This document shows, piece after piece, positions 1-10,057 of a stretch of 64,000 nt of DNA. The stretch lies in contig JAFDYF010000001.1 of assembly GCA_018267575.1 (NCBI GenBank), positions 62,001 through 126,000 of the forward strand, read 5' to 3'. Origin of the DNA: Bacteroidota bacterium. Its GTDB lineage: Bacteria > Bacteroidota > Bacteroidia > Chitinophagales > Chitinophagaceae. Every line of letters starts with the position of its first letter. The first letter of the stretch is position 1. The notes beneath the pieces were generated by a model. That model was not told where the DNA came from. It saw only the letters and a program-made list of their open reading frames with translations, and searched no databases. The position numbers and the translations under genes are program-made.

Positions 1-1
1 C

Positions 2-2062
2 GATCTGGATCAGGGTATCAGTGAATCCCTATCCATACTTGGTAATAAAGCTTTGGTAAACCGGGCCTTTCTTTTCCGTAACCATTATGATGAGCTAAAG
101 AAAACCATGGTCAGCAGCCAAACGCATGAGTGGACAGAAGACCCCGCCGATTTAAGGGATTCAGACCCTGCCATTAAAAATATCCCTTTCGATAGTATCA
201 AGAAGATTATTACACCGCTCAAAGCCAACCAACCTTTTTTGAGTTATCGGGACAAAGAGGAAGACCCACAATTAATCGCCATTTATGAAAAATCGAAAAT
301 GGTTTCATCCATTGCAGTACCAGTTTTTATAAAGGATAAGTTTTGGGGTTTTGTAGGGTTTGATGAATTTAAAAATGACCGCCAATGGTCGGATGCGGAA
401 TTTTCCATCCTCCGCTCCTATGCTTCTTCCCTTTCTGCCGCTATTGAGCGCAAACAGATTGAGCTAGAGCTGATCAAAGCAAAAGAAATGGCAGAATCAG
501 CCAGTCATGCAAAAAGCGAATTCATGGCCAATATGAGCCATGAGCTACGTACTCCGATGAATGGTATTATCGGGTTTACAGATTTGGTGCTGACCACCGA
601 ATTGCAAAAAACGCAGAGAGATTACCTGAAAAATGTAAAAAAATCCGCACACGGGCTTTTGGATATCATCAATGATATTCTTGATTTCTCTAAAATCGAA
701 GCTGGCAAATTGGATATCGAACATACGCTGTTCAAGCTCGACGAATTGGTGGAAGAAACCATCGATATCCTTAATGTAAAAGCGTATGAGAAAAAGCTGG
801 AAACCCTATTCAAAGTAGATCCAACTATCCCTTCTCAATTCTACGGCGACCCTGTTCGTATCAGACAGGTTATCGTCAACCTTTTGGGCAATGCCATCAA
901 GTTTACCAGTGAGGGGGAAATATTTGTGAACATCCAAAAAAGCAGCGGGCTTTACTGGAAGGATAACAAAAAAATCATGAATGTAATCATTCAGGTAACC
1001 GATACCGGTATTGGTATACCTCATGAAAAACTTCAAAAAATATTCGAAAGCTTTGCACAGGCCGATACTTCCACCACTCGTAAATATGGCGGAACCGGTT
1101 TGGGGCTCACCATCTCGAAAAGCCTTGCGGAAATGATGGGTGGCTATCTGTCGGTTGAAAGTACGCCAGGCAAGGGCAGCACATTTACCCTTCACCTTAC
1201 CCTGGAAGTGGCGAACGAACAGCCAGAAATATCGATGCCAGAAAAACCATTACTGAAAAAGGCATTGGTTATTGACGACAACGAAACCAGCCGCTCACTG
1301 ATGCGGGAAATGTTTGGCCCCATGGAAATCCATTGTGAAACATCCTATGGTGGCAACGATGCCCTGATGAAAATTACAGAGGCGGAATTCAAAGGGGAGC
1401 CCTTCGACCTCATTATTGCTGACCACGATATGAGACCAAAAGACGGTATTAGTTTGATCAAGGAAATAAAAGCCCTACCAAATGGTGGGAATGCTTCCTA
1501 TATATTAATGCTGCCATCTCTAGAAAAAAATATGTACCAGTTGGAAGCAGACCGGGTAGGCATCAATAAATTCCTCTCTAAACCTGTAAAGTCGCATGAG
1601 CTTTATAGCACATTATTATCCTTGTATGAAAAGCCTATGCAGACAGAAACACTGCACCCATCACTTCCTGTTATTGAAAAAATTTCCCAAACAGTAAGCA
1701 TCATGGTAGTGGACGACGAACCCATCAACATGCTATTGATCACAGAAGTAATGAGAAGGATGGGCTTTGACGTTATTCAAATGCACAATGGAAGAGAAGC
1801 TTTGGAAGCGCTACCGCATTATGAGCCGGTGCTGATTTTTATGGATGTGAACATGCCGGAAATGGATGGCTATACCACCACAAGGCTTATCCGCCAGTTA
1901 CCGGAACCACATTGCAATATCCCCATTATTGCACTCACGGCAGATGCGATGAAAGGTGATAAGGAAAAATGTTTGGATGCGGGCATGAACGACTATATCT
2001 CCAAACCGTTTAAGTTGGAAGAAATCGAAAAAGCGCTAAAAAATTATATGCTGTTGGTATAA
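2..2062 (+). CDS. Hybrid sensor histidine kinase with two receiver domains, 5' end outside window
   Basis: The reading frame is open from the first bases of the window, so the true start lies upstream; a TTG at 53 is only an internal possibility. The visible part begins inside a GAF-like sensor domain. It continues with a HisKA dimerisation domain whose phospho-accepting His lies in HELRTPMNG, about residue 163 counted from 53. The ATPase domain carries the N box [16 protein letters not shown] and [10 protein letters not shown]. Two receiver domains follow. The first has a diverged [12 protein letters not shown] site that keeps the aspartate; the second is canonical ([11 protein letters not shown], with the ALTAD threonine and SKPF lysine). 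No output domain follows, so phosphate presumably passes to a separate HPt or regulator. No partner is adjacent. The signal sensed is unknown. Confidence 0.95.
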   Translation, partial: DLDQGISESLSILGNKALVNRAFLFRNHYDELKKTMVSSQTHEWTEDPADLRDSDPAIKNIPFDSIKKIITPLKANQPFLSYRDKEEDPQLIAIYEKSKMVSSIAVPVFIKDKFWGFVGFDEFKNDRQWSDAEFSILRSYASSLSAAIERKQIELELIKAKEMAESASHAKSEFMANMSHELRTPMNGIIGFTDLVLTTELQKTQRDYLKNVKKSAHGLLDIINDILDFSKIEAGKLDIEHTLFKLDELVEETIDILNVKAYEKKLETLFKVDPTIPSQFYGDPVRIRQVIVNLLGNAIKFTSEGEIFVNIQKSSGLYWKDNKKIMNVIIQVTDTGIGIPHEKLQKIFESFAQADTSTTRKYGGTGLGLTISKSLAEMMGGYLSVESTPGKGSTFTLHLTLEVANEQPEISMPEKPLLKKALVIDDNETSRSLMREMFGPMEIHCETSYGGNDALMKITEAEFKGEPFDLIIADHDMRPKDGISLIKEIKALPNGGNASYILMLPSLEKNMYQLEADRVGINKFLSKPVKSHELYSTLLSLYEKPMQTETLHPSLPVIEKISQTVSIMVVDDEPINMLLITEVMRRMGFDVIQMHNGREALEALPHYEPVLIFMDVNMPEMDGYTTTRLIRQLPEPHCNIPIIALTADAMKGDKEKCLDAGMNDYISKPFKLEEIEKALKNYMLLV

Positions 2063-2137
2063 TCTAAGAAAGACTAAAAATTCGAGAAACCTATTTTAAA
2101 AAATGTGGGGGAATGAAGTGATGAACTGTGAGGTTTT

Positions 2138-2680
2138 TTAGGCCAAGTCCTGATCGTGTACGCTCAGCAATAATTTCCATTCTGCATTTTCTTTCACCAG
2201 GCTCAGTTCTACTTTTAATTTTTTGGTTTCCCCAATACCTGGGATGAGGTCAAAATAAATTTTAGAGTAATTTTTTTGCTCTTTCGGCTTCTCATATTTA
2301 CCAGTCAATATGTAAGGCTTTTCGCCCTGTAACTTGATAATACTATTGCTTAGCTGTTGATAGGTTTCATTGAACTTGTTTTGAACCTGATCATAGTTCC
2401 CTGATTCCAGCAATACACAGCTCCAACTATATTGATCGTTTCCTGAAATATTAGAATGGGTAATCACGCAGGAAGAGGCTCCCGGTACAAACACGGTGGA
2501 TTTATATTCGGTCAGTTGTGGGCGCTGAACAATCACGCCTCCTTTAATATCCTTATAATTTTTGAGATGGTCCTGTATAACTTTCTCGAGCACCGAGCTC
2601 AGCTTGCTTGAAAAACTGCTCTGCGCTAATGTGGCTACTGAAAAAAAAAGCACAGCAAATATGGTAGCAATACTTTTCAT
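2138..2680 (-). CDS. Hypothetical secreted protein (180 aa)
   Basis: The N-terminus MKSIATIFAVLFFSVATLAQ is a good Sec signal peptide with a cleavage site after LAQ, so the protein is probably periplasmic or secreted. I do not recognise a family in the mature part. It has alternating polar and hydrophobic stretches typical of a small beta-rich domain, and two cysteines (SSCVI and WSCVL) that could form a disulfide. It stands alone on the minus strand, converging with the histidine kinase, and no operon partner is visible. A lipid- or ligand-binding role would be a guess. Confidence 0.7.
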   Translation of the reverse strand: MKSIATIFAVLFFSVATLAQSSFSSKLSSVLEKVIQDHLKNYKDIKGGVIVQRPQLTEYKSTVFVPGASSCVITHSNISGNDQYSWSCVLLESGNYDQVQNKFNETYQQLSNSIIKLQGEKPYILTGKYEKPKEQKNYSKIYFDLIPGIGETKKLKVELSLVKENAEWKLLLSVHDQDLA

Positions 2681-3008
2681 ATAGTGCCCATAAATGGCAT
2701 TACTATATTACTACAAATAGACGGTACAAGCAATCGAAAAACTACGATTTAGCAGTTTTTTAAATAAAAAAATTTCTTATCAGTCGTTCAAACAATTAAA
2801 TATATCAATAAAATAAAATCCAATATCGTGGCACTTAACAATCAGCCCATTTCAAAGGAAAAAATACGGATGGTCAGAGAAGTCTACCGACCTTCCTCCC
2901 ATATTTTGCAATTTTTTAAGAGTCTGATGTCAATTATATTGATGGGCCAATCTCCGGCAGGAACTCCTTACCGGCACCGGATTGGTAAATAATAATTCGG
3001 TTCTTATA
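2681..3008. other. Intergenic spacer, 328 bp, no gene seen
   Basis: AT-rich spacer between the secreted protein and the outer-membrane receptor. I see no tRNA-like fold, no convincing terminator and no open frame that resembles a protein. A plus-strand frame running from about 2982 is antisense to the receptor's glycine-rich tail and is not credible. Confidence 0.6.
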
Positions 3009-5858
3009 TTAAAAATCCCCGCCTCTCATACCACCACCCCCGCCACCCCGACGGAAATTATTGAACATGCCCGGCATTCTTCCCTGTTGCTGACTGCCTG
3101 GGAATTTGTTGAGGTTCCATGTAAAAGTAAGCATGGTATAACGGGTCAGCGTACTGCTACGGTTAAGGTTATAGCCAGCACCAGAAGCCGATTTGTTCAC
3201 ATAGGTGTTGGAGTTGAATAGGTCGAACACACTCAACCTGATTTCTCCATTTTTTTTCTTGAAAAGCGATTTAGCAATGCTGGGGCTGAACAAAGGTATA
3301 CTCGCATTGTACGCGGCAATCTGGTTATTGGTATAGGCATAACTAAAATTAGCGGCAGCCAACCAACCGCTATTGGTAAAGGCCGTTATCTCAGCAACAA
3401 ATTTGTGAGTAAAATAATCCTGATTTTGACTGGATGCACTCCGCAAGGAATTTTTGCTGATGAAATAGCTGGGGGCATAACTAAAGTTCATGTCAAAATT
3501 CTTCTTGATGTTGGTTGTCCAGGAAACCGTTTCACCAAGGGTGGTATTCCTTGTGTATGAATGCTGGAAATCATCGGTGGGTAATGGGTTTCTGGCTGTG
3601 TCCACCAAGGTTTGGCTTTGCGAATAATTGATATTGGTGCTAAAATTAAGATTGGACTTAGGTTTTTTTAGTGCAAACCCATAATTGAAATAACCCGATA
3701 AATTATAAGTCCCATTCAAATTCACGTAACTATTTGTTTGCCCCCCATAACTGTTGTACGTAATCTTGCTTTGAATATCGTTTACGGTGGTGCTGGCGTT
3801 CACGGTTGCAAACATTACCCTTTGGGTAGTTGGGTTAAAGGATGAATACAATACTCTCAAGCTATGGGTGAACTGTGGCTTCAGGTCTGGGTTACCAATG
3901 GTATAATTGATGGAGTCCGAGGTGGTAACAAGCGGTTGCAATTGCGAGGCAGAAGGTGTGCCTGTGCTTCCCCTATAAAAAACCCGCAACCGCTGGGTTT
4001 TTGAAAATGAATAATTGAAGAAAACACGGGGCGTCAGGTTCACATAATTATGCGCAACCGTAATGTCCTTGGTGGAATTGTAACTATTAAAATTCAGAAA
4101 CTGTAAACCAGAACCCATATTCAAGTTGAATTTAGGATTCTGAATTCGATAATTAAGACTAAAGCGGTTTGAGTTCGAAACAAACTTATATGAATTGCTG
4201 AACAGGCTATCAAATGATTGGAAGCCATGGGTAGGATCGGTAAAATTATAAGTATTGTTGATGGTATTGCTCTTGCTGTAATTATAATTATAGTTCAGTT
4301 CAATAACTTGGTTCTTGCCAACTGGTTCCGTATAGGAAAGGGTCGGACTGATATTATACGAATGGAGAGAGTCGTTGTAATACTGGTTCAGTGTATCTAT
4401 TTTGTTAAAGCTATTGAACTTGTTCACGGAATAATTATAGCCATTACCGTTGTTCGTATTTACGTTGCCCGACAAATCGAGCGAAAGAGTCCTATACTGC
4501 TTTTTGAATTTATGTCGGAGCGTGAGGTTGGAACCATTCACATTGAAGCCGCTATTCTTGCTTGAACTGTACCCGGATGTTGAATACAATGGGTTATTGT
4601 TCTGGTCTATTTGTGAGGAACTGGAAGTACTATTAGGCGCGCTCGATTGGAACACAATATTTGGCCTAAATATGAACGAATTGCTAGAATCAAAATAATG
4701 CTCTAGGTTCATATTGAGGCGCTGGTTGTTCGTCCTTTGAAAGGAGCTAGAACTGGAATTATTGATGAGGGTATTGTTTCCTTGGTATTTCACCTGCTGG
4801 TTTTGCTGGTCAAGGGCAATATGTTGGTAGTCATAAAAATAAGAACCTGATAAATCGGTTTTGGTGCCCCAAGAGTTTTTATAGTTGCCCCCAGCAGCCC
4901 ATACGGTGGTCACACCCGGGCTACTTTGGTTGGATGCTGCAGCAGGCCCGCCACCTCCTCGCCTTCCACCTGAATTGCCAAGGATATCCTGTATAGTGAA
5001 ATTTTGTTTGTTTACATCATTTCCTTGTGCTAATAGGGACATCTGCTCATTGTCATTGAAACGGTGCATGTTCAAGCTAAGATCATAATCCCCATCAGTA
5101 CCAGCACCTGCCACCGCTTTTCCAAAATTGCCTTTCTTCTTATCCTTTTTGGTAGTGATATTAAGCGTCTTGATGCGATTACCATTATCAAAGCCCGAGA
5201 ACTTGCTTTGATCGTCCAAGTCGTCGAAAACCTGTATTTTATCAATCACATCTGGAGGAAGGTTTCTGGTGGCCAATTTGGGATCATCACTAAAAAAACG
5301 TTTTCCATCCACCAGCACCCTCTGCACAGTTTCTCCTTGCGCGGTAATATTTCCGCTTGCATCCACCTGTATGCCAGGAAATTTTTTTAGCAAATCTTCC
5401 ACCACCGCATTTGGCTTGGTAGTATACATGGAAGCACTGTATTCTACTGTGTCGTTCTTCACCCTCATCGGAGGTGCTTCCACTATTACGGTGGCTAACT
5501 CATCGGAAGATTTTTTCATGGAAAGTGCACCAAGGTTAATCTGTTGGCTGCTGGGACTTATCGTGAACCGTTTTACAATGGGGCGGTAACCTTGAAAACT
5601 AATCACCAAGCGATAATCGCCATCTTTTAGGTTTCTTACATTAAAAGCGCCTTGTTTATTGGTAAATACAAATTGGGTGGCCGTAGAATCTTTGGTAGGT
5701 GTAACAGCTACCGTCGCCTGACTCATATCCTGCCTAGCAGAAGCACTGTCAATAATTCTTCCCGAAATAGTACCAGTACCCTTAGCCTGTGCGTAGGAGT
5801 TTTGTACACTAGCAATTAAAATAACTGCTAGGATTGCATTCAATGGTAGTCTCGGCAT
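3009..5858 (-). CDS. Outer-membrane beta-barrel receptor with carboxypeptidase-regulatory and plug domains
   Basis: A signal peptide (about residues 1-24, ending NSYAQA) is followed by a carboxypeptidase-regulatory-like Ig-type domain (TISGRIIDSAS to about residue 115). Next comes a plug-like domain with VVEDLLKKFPGIQVDASG, then a long Ser/Asn/Tyr-rich stretch typical of an outer-membrane barrel of the OMP_b-brl_3 type. At 949 residues it has the usual length for these TonB-dependent-receptor relatives. The C-terminus is a glycine/methionine/arginine tail (RRGGGGGGMRGG), common in this subfamily. The substrate cannot be inferred: no SusD partner, sigma/anti-sigma pair or peptidase lies beside it. 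It may import a ligand or act as a structural barrel. Confidence 0.88.
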   Translation of the reverse strand: MPRLPLNAILAVILIASVQNSYAQAKGTGTISGRIIDSASARQDMSQATVAVTPTKDSTATQFVFTNKQGAFNVRNLKDGDYRLVISFQGYRPIVKRFTISPSSQQINLGALSMKKSSDELATVIVEAPPMRVKNDTVEYSASMYTTKPNAVVEDLLKKFPGIQVDASGNITAQGETVQRVLVDGKRFFSDDPKLATRNLPPDVIDKIQVFDDLDDQSKFSGFDNGNRIKTLNITTKKDKKKGNFGKAVAGAGTDGDYDLSLNMHRFNDNEQMSLLAQGNDVNKQNFTIQDILGNSGGRRGGGGPAAASNQSSPGVTTVWAAGGNYKNSWGTKTDLSGSYFYDYQHIALDQQNQQVKYQGNNTLINNSSSSSFQRTNNQRLNMNLEHYFDSSNSFIFRPNIVFQSSAPNSTSSSSQIDQNNNPLYSTSGYSSSKNSGFNVNGSNLTLRHKFKKQYRTLSLDLSGNVNTNNGNGYNYSVNKFNSFNKIDTLNQYYNDSLHSYNISPTLSYTEPVGKNQVIELNYNYNYSKSNTINNTYNFTDPTHGFQSFDSLFSNSYKFVSNSNRFSLNYRIQNPKFNLNMGSGLQFLNFNSYNSTKDITVAHNYVNLTPRVFFNYSFSKTQRLRVFYRGSTGTPSASQLQPLVTTSDSINYTIGNPDLKPQFTHSLRVLYSSFNPTTQRVMFATVNASTTVNDIQSKITYNSYGGQTNSYVNLNGTYNLSGYFNYGFALKKPKSNLNFSTNINYSQSQTLVDTARNPLPTDDFQHSYTRNTTLGETVSWTTNIKKNFDMNFSYAPSYFISKNSLRSASSQNQDYFTHKFVAEITAFTNSGWLAAANFSYAYTNNQIAAYNASIPLFSPSIAKSLFKKKNGEIRLSVFDLFNSNTYVNKSASGAGYNLNRSSTLTRYTMLTFTWNLNKFPGSQQQGRMPGMFNNFRRGGGGGGMRGGDF

Positions 5859-5958
5859 TAAGTTTTCTTTTACAGACTACTAAAATACATACAGGTTAAA
5901 ACAATAACCTAATTACTTGGCTAGTGGCAAATAAGCAGGATCCGGTGGGTGAATGCGC

Positions 5959-8900
5959 TTAGCTGAAGAGATATTCCACATCCTGTCTGGTCAGGGCTTT
6001 CACAAAACCCTCATCGTCGGTAATCAGGTCCTTTGCAAGTACCCGCTTCCTTTCCTGAAGTTGTAATATCTTATCTTCAATCGTATCCTTACAGATCATC
6101 CGGTAAGCAAAAATATTTTTCGTTTGGCCAATACGGTGTGTCCGGTCAATCGCTTGTTGCTCTACGGCAGGGTTCCACCAAGGGTCCACAATATATACAT
6201 AGTCGGCCGCTGTAAGGTTAAGGCCCACGCCTCCCGCTTTTAATGAAATCAGGAAAATCCGGCATTCTTCATCGTTCTGGAAACTTTGGATGGCCCTTTC
6301 CCTTTCCTGCGCGGAAGTGCTACCGTCAAAATATTCAAACTTCACGCCCAGTTCCTTCAATTTATGCCTGATCAATGCCAGCATTCCCAAAAATTGAGAA
6401 AACACCAGTGCTTTATGGTCGCCAATATTTTCCGTGATTTCCCGTGCCAATTCTTCCAGCTTAATAGAATGGTTTGGATATTTATCGGCCTCGTTTAGTA
6501 TGGCGGGCGAATCGCAAATTTGACGGAGCTTCATCAAGCCCTGCAAAATAGTAAGCTGTGATCGTTGGATACCCTGCACCTCAATCGTGCCTAAAATCTT
6601 ATCACGATAATCATTCCGGTAGGCGTCATACACTTTCCGTTGCTCTTCTTCCATTTCACAAAACAAAATAGTTTCTGTTTTTTCCGGAAGGTCTTTGGCC
6701 ACCTGTTCTTTGGTTCGGCGCAAAATAAAGGGGTATAATAATTTCCGGAGATGGTCTTTGCGATCTTGTTCCCCGAACTTATCGATGGGCACGGCAAATT
6801 CCTGACGGAAAAATTCAATGCTACCCAGCATACCGGGATTCAAAAAATTCATTTGTGCAAAAATGTCGAAGGTATTGTTCTGCAAAGGAGTACCGCTCAT
6901 GCACAAACGATGTTTTGCCTGCAAGAGGCAAGCGGCACGGGTTACTTTGCTTGCTGGGTTTTTGATCGCCTGCGACTCATCCAATACCACATAATCAAAA
7001 GGAATATCTACCAATAACTTGATATCACTGCGCAACGTGCCATAGGTGGTAATAATCACATTATAATCAGTCAGTGCCTGTTTGTTCCTAGCACGGTCGC
7101 CCCCATGATGGATATGATAGGTGAGTTCGGGTGCAAATTTTTTGATCTCATTTTCCCAGTTGAACATCAGGGTGGTGGGACAAACCACAATCGCATTCAA
7201 TCGGCCATGTACCTGCCGGTAATGGTGCAGGAATGATAGCGCTTCAATCGTTTTACCCAAACCCATATCATCGGCCAATATGCCACCCCAATTTACTTCA
7301 TGCAAATAGTTGAGCCAATGAAAACCATGCACCTGATAAGGACGCAATATATCTTTCAAATGTTCAGGAGGAGGTATTTCCTTGATGCGATTGAACTCTC
7401 TTAATTGTTCATATTTTTCCTCAAGCTTAATCACCAGTTCCTCTTCGCTGCGGTTCTCATACAATTCATCAATTACGCTCATATGGTATTTCGACAAACG
7501 CAATTCATTGCTTTTGCCTTCACCCACACGGAACAAGAGGGAATATTTCTTGATCCATTCTTCAGGCAGCACACCCAATGTACCATCGTTCAAAGGCACA
7601 AACTGTTGGCGGTTTGCCAAGGCTTTCTTTACATCCGCAATGGTCACTTTCTGGTCGCCAAAAACAATATCTACTTTGGCATCAAACCAATCAGTGCTGC
7701 TACTGATATGGATCTTGGTTTGTGGCTTGGCCGTATTGAAACGGAAATTTCGCAATGCCTCAAAACCATAAACAGGTACTTTCATCTCCTGCATGGCATC
7801 CACAAAAAGGAAGAACCAATTATTTTTTAGCACATCGGCTCCCTTCAACGCTAGGCTTTGCGAACCATCTGGATGCACGAACTGGGAATGCAGCGATTTC
7901 AATTTATCGATGAACTGCATTTCAAATTCGCGGTCTCTTCTTACAATCATCACCTTATCATGATCCGGCACAATCAACTCATCTTTGCCACCCGGTCTGG
8001 TTTCAAAACCTTTATAAATGAATAAGGGCTGGAACACCAGATAGTCTCCCTTTTCCTGAAGAAGTAGGCTTTTTTCCGGACTGCCATCCTTCACTTCCTT
8101 CACCATCTCATTATCAAAATCTACATGGTACTCTTTCGTGAGCGGAAGCACAAAATCCTTTAGCTTTTGCGGCCAGTCGGCTTTTTCAAAAATCATTTTC
8201 CTGCTATCGGAAAATTTTTCCACCAGCATGATATCCTGTGGTTTTTCCCAGAGGTAAAGATTGTGGTTGTAAAAAAATAGAGAGGAGGAATTGCACTGGT
8301 TGCTGCTAAGTTCTACTGGCTGGCCATTGATTTTGGTGAAACAACTAACCTCTATTTGATCCTTATCCGTTGAAACTCGAAAAAAAGGTTTAATAAAAGA
8401 AGCGGATGCACCTGCTTGTTGCAGGTTATCAGTCTTGAAAGGTTTATGCCCATTCAGGAAAAATATAAAGGGGTTGCTGTTGGCTTCGGTAAATAATTTT
8501 TGCAGTTTGGGGTGTAGATATTCCACCATCAGCGCTTTTGTCTCCTCTGGCAGCCCATCCTCCTCATGATGGATGATATTTTCCCAGATACCGCTGAATG
8601 GCGAATTCCGGTTGAGGAATCGGGTAATCTCTGGCTCCTGCATCTTACGGATGGCAGGGATCAGTTGCTTGTCGGGTTCATTGAACAAATCTGTATTTAC
8701 AAATTTGCTAAGATCAATCTTTTCCACCTTGCCAATAAAGAAGGTCTGCTCCTCATTGCTTTCGCCGGAAACGGCATCGATGGCAAAGCCGGGATAATTT
8801 TCATAGTTGAAATTAAACACGATGCCCACCCGTTTGGAAGCACCAATAGGCAATTCCTCTGCTTCGCTTTCTTTGATCTCAGTTTCTGCAACCGTCGGTT

Positions 8901-9714
8901 TGGGTTTGCCTGAATTCACCTGCACAATGCGCTTGATCGAAGTATCCAGAACCCGCAAAAAAGGCTTGCCATCTTTATAACTAAATTCAAATTTACTCTT
9001 CAGGTCATCGTTCAATGAGTAGCCATAGGCTTCCAGCAATTTGTTTTTTTCCTTATCCCAATTGCGGATGCTATCAAAATAATAAGCCCCATGTGCCCTA
9101 AACAATTGCAGGAACACAATTACTTTGGGCAGGCATAAGGGATGCAATTGATCTTCATAATCGCAACTGGTATCAAAATTCCTTTCCTCGTTTTTACGTA
9201 GGATGACCCGATAAGCTTTGCCATCAATTTTTACCGACGCTTTTACCATCTCATCTTTTGCAGATTCGATAACTGCTTTTGCAGACTGTAGATATTTTTC
9301 CGCTTCCTCATAACTTTGTTGCGAACAGAGCAGGCGCAGACTTTTGAGATCAATAGACTTCATCTTCACCACGGTATGCTCCTGATCGTAATGGATAGCT
9401 TCGGCTTTCAGCAAGTTGCGATCGAGTAATTCCTGTAATTGGATGAGCGCGGCGGATTCATGCCGGCAAATATCGCCCAGGTTATATGGGCAACTGCAAC
9501 GCACAGAAAGGGATTTCGGGTCCTTGAATTTCTGTACATACACTTTATAATAGGTTGCGTAGCTATCATCCTTCACACGGAAAGTAACAGATTCAAACAG
9601 CTCATCATATTCGATCAGCTCTACGTAACCGATTGCATGTATCTTTTTACCACGACGGATCACTTCATCCGTTCCATTGGTATACACATATTTAATAAGG
9701 TGCGGTAGCGCCAT
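5959..9714 (-). CDS. SWIM zinc-finger SNF2-family DEAD/DEAH-like helicase
   Basis: This 1251-residue ATPase starts with a SWIM zinc finger near residues 70-85 (CSC then CRH), a DNA- or protein-binding module. A long middle region of the bacterial SNF2 N-terminal type follows. The two-lobed SNF2 motor starts with Walker A ADDMGLGKT at about residue 815. Motif II is DESQ, the form usual in bacterial SNF2 proteins. SGTPLQNN follows, and the C lobe contains AGGVGLNLTAAD and the arginine-finger segment DRTHRIGQ. Such proteins translocate on double-stranded DNA and may remodel RNA polymerase or repair complexes. The gene stands alone with no methylase or nuclease nearby, so a restriction or defence role is not supported here. 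Confidence 0.93.
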   Translation of the reverse strand: MALPHLIKYVYTNGTDEVIRRGKKIHAIGYVELIEYDELFESVTFRVKDDSYATYYKVYVQKFKDPKSLSVRCSCPYNLGDICRHESAALIQLQELLDRNLLKAEAIHYDQEHTVVKMKSIDLKSLRLLCSQQSYEEAEKYLQSAKAVIESAKDEMVKASVKIDGKAYRVILRKNEERNFDTSCDYEDQLHPLCLPKVIVFLQLFRAHGAYYFDSIRNWDKEKNKLLEAYGYSLNDDLKSKFEFSYKDGKPFLRVLDTSIKRIVQVNSGKPKPTVAETEIKESEAEELPIGASKRVGIVFNFNYENYPGFAIDAVSGESNEEQTFFIGKVEKIDLSKFVNTDLFNEPDKQLIPAIRKMQEPEITRFLNRNSPFSGIWENIIHHEEDGLPEETKALMVEYLHPKLQKLFTEANSNPFIFFLNGHKPFKTDNLQQAGASASFIKPFFRVSTDKDQIEVSCFTKINGQPVELSSNQCNSSSLFFYNHNLYLWEKPQDIMLVEKFSDSRKMIFEKADWPQKLKDFVLPLTKEYHVDFDNEMVKEVKDGSPEKSLLLQEKGDYLVFQPLFIYKGFETRPGGKDELIVPDHDKVMIVRRDREFEMQFIDKLKSLHSQFVHPDGSQSLALKGADVLKNNWFFLFVDAMQEMKVPVYGFEALRNFRFNTAKPQTKIHISSSTDWFDAKVDIVFGDQKVTIADVKKALANRQQFVPLNDGTLGVLPEEWIKKYSLLFRVGEGKSNELRLSKYHMSVIDELYENRSEEELVIKLEEKYEQLREFNRIKEIPPPEHLKDILRPYQVHGFHWLNYLHEVNWGGILADDMGLGKTIEALSFLHHYRQVHGRLNAIVVCPTTLMFNWENEIKKFAPELTYHIHHGGDRARNKQALTDYNVIITTYGTLRSDIKLLVDIPFDYVVLDESQAIKNPASKVTRAACLLQAKHRLCMSGTPLQNNTFDIFAQMNFLNPGMLGSIEFFRQEFAVPIDKFGEQDRKDHLRKLLYPFILRRTKEQVAKDLPEKTETILFCEMEEEQRKVYDAYRNDYRDKILGTIEVQGIQRSQLTILQGLMKLRQICDSPAILNEADKYPNHSIKLEELAREITENIGDHKALVFSQFLGMLALIRHKLKELGVKFEYFDGSTSAQERERAIQSFQNDEECRIFLISLKAGGVGLNLTAADYVYIVDPWWNPAVEQQAIDRTHRIGQTKNIFAYRMICKDTIEDKILQLQERKRVLAKDLITDDEGFVKALTRQDVEYLFS

Positions 9715-10057
9715 ACTTAAGGTTTTTCTGTTCCCATTTGCAGTAATATCATTTACCCAAAACCGAAAACAGCTATTAGTAACTATTCAAAAAAGGCCAA
9801 TCTGCAAAAGTAAAGGAAAAAAGCTGAGCTTCTTGCAGTTTTGAGGCTTAATAATAACCTAATAAAGGCTTTTATTCAAAAAACCATGCGCTTTTCCATT
9901 TTAGAGCCATCTCCACCTCTTTCATAAATAAACGGACCATCAATCAGCTATTTTTTGGATTTGTACATTTTGGATATAACAACTTGATTTATTTGTGTTG
10001 ATTGAATTTTTTGGAATAAGATTTGCCTGCCTACCTTTGTTCGCCAAAATAAACCTC
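9715..10057. other. Divergent intergenic region between SNF2 helicase and M28 peptidase
   Basis: Spacer of 343 bp carrying both promoters. On the minus strand TACTTTTGC (9804-9812 complement) fits the Bacteroidota -7 box for the helicase. The plus-strand promoter is listed separately. Nothing else is recognised. Confidence 0.55.
10010..10039 (+). promoter_or_regulatory. Bacteroidota-type promoter of the M28 peptidase
   Basis: TTTG at 10010-10013, an 18-bp spacer and TACCTTTG at 10032-10039 match the phylum consensus TTTG-N19-TAnnTTTG. It lies just upstream of the ATG at 10058 and inside the longer frame that would begin at a GTG at 9995, so it argues for the ATG start. Confidence 0.7.

Noticed and set aside
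5959..9714. SNF2 helicase as part of a DISARM-like or other defence island
   Set aside because: No methylase, nuclease or phospholipase D gene is near; neighbours are housekeeping genes, and SWIM-SNF2 proteins are common in this phylum.
9995..10057. GTG start extending the M28 peptidase by 21 residues
   Set aside because: The extension crosses the promoter and places non-signal residues before a good signal peptide.
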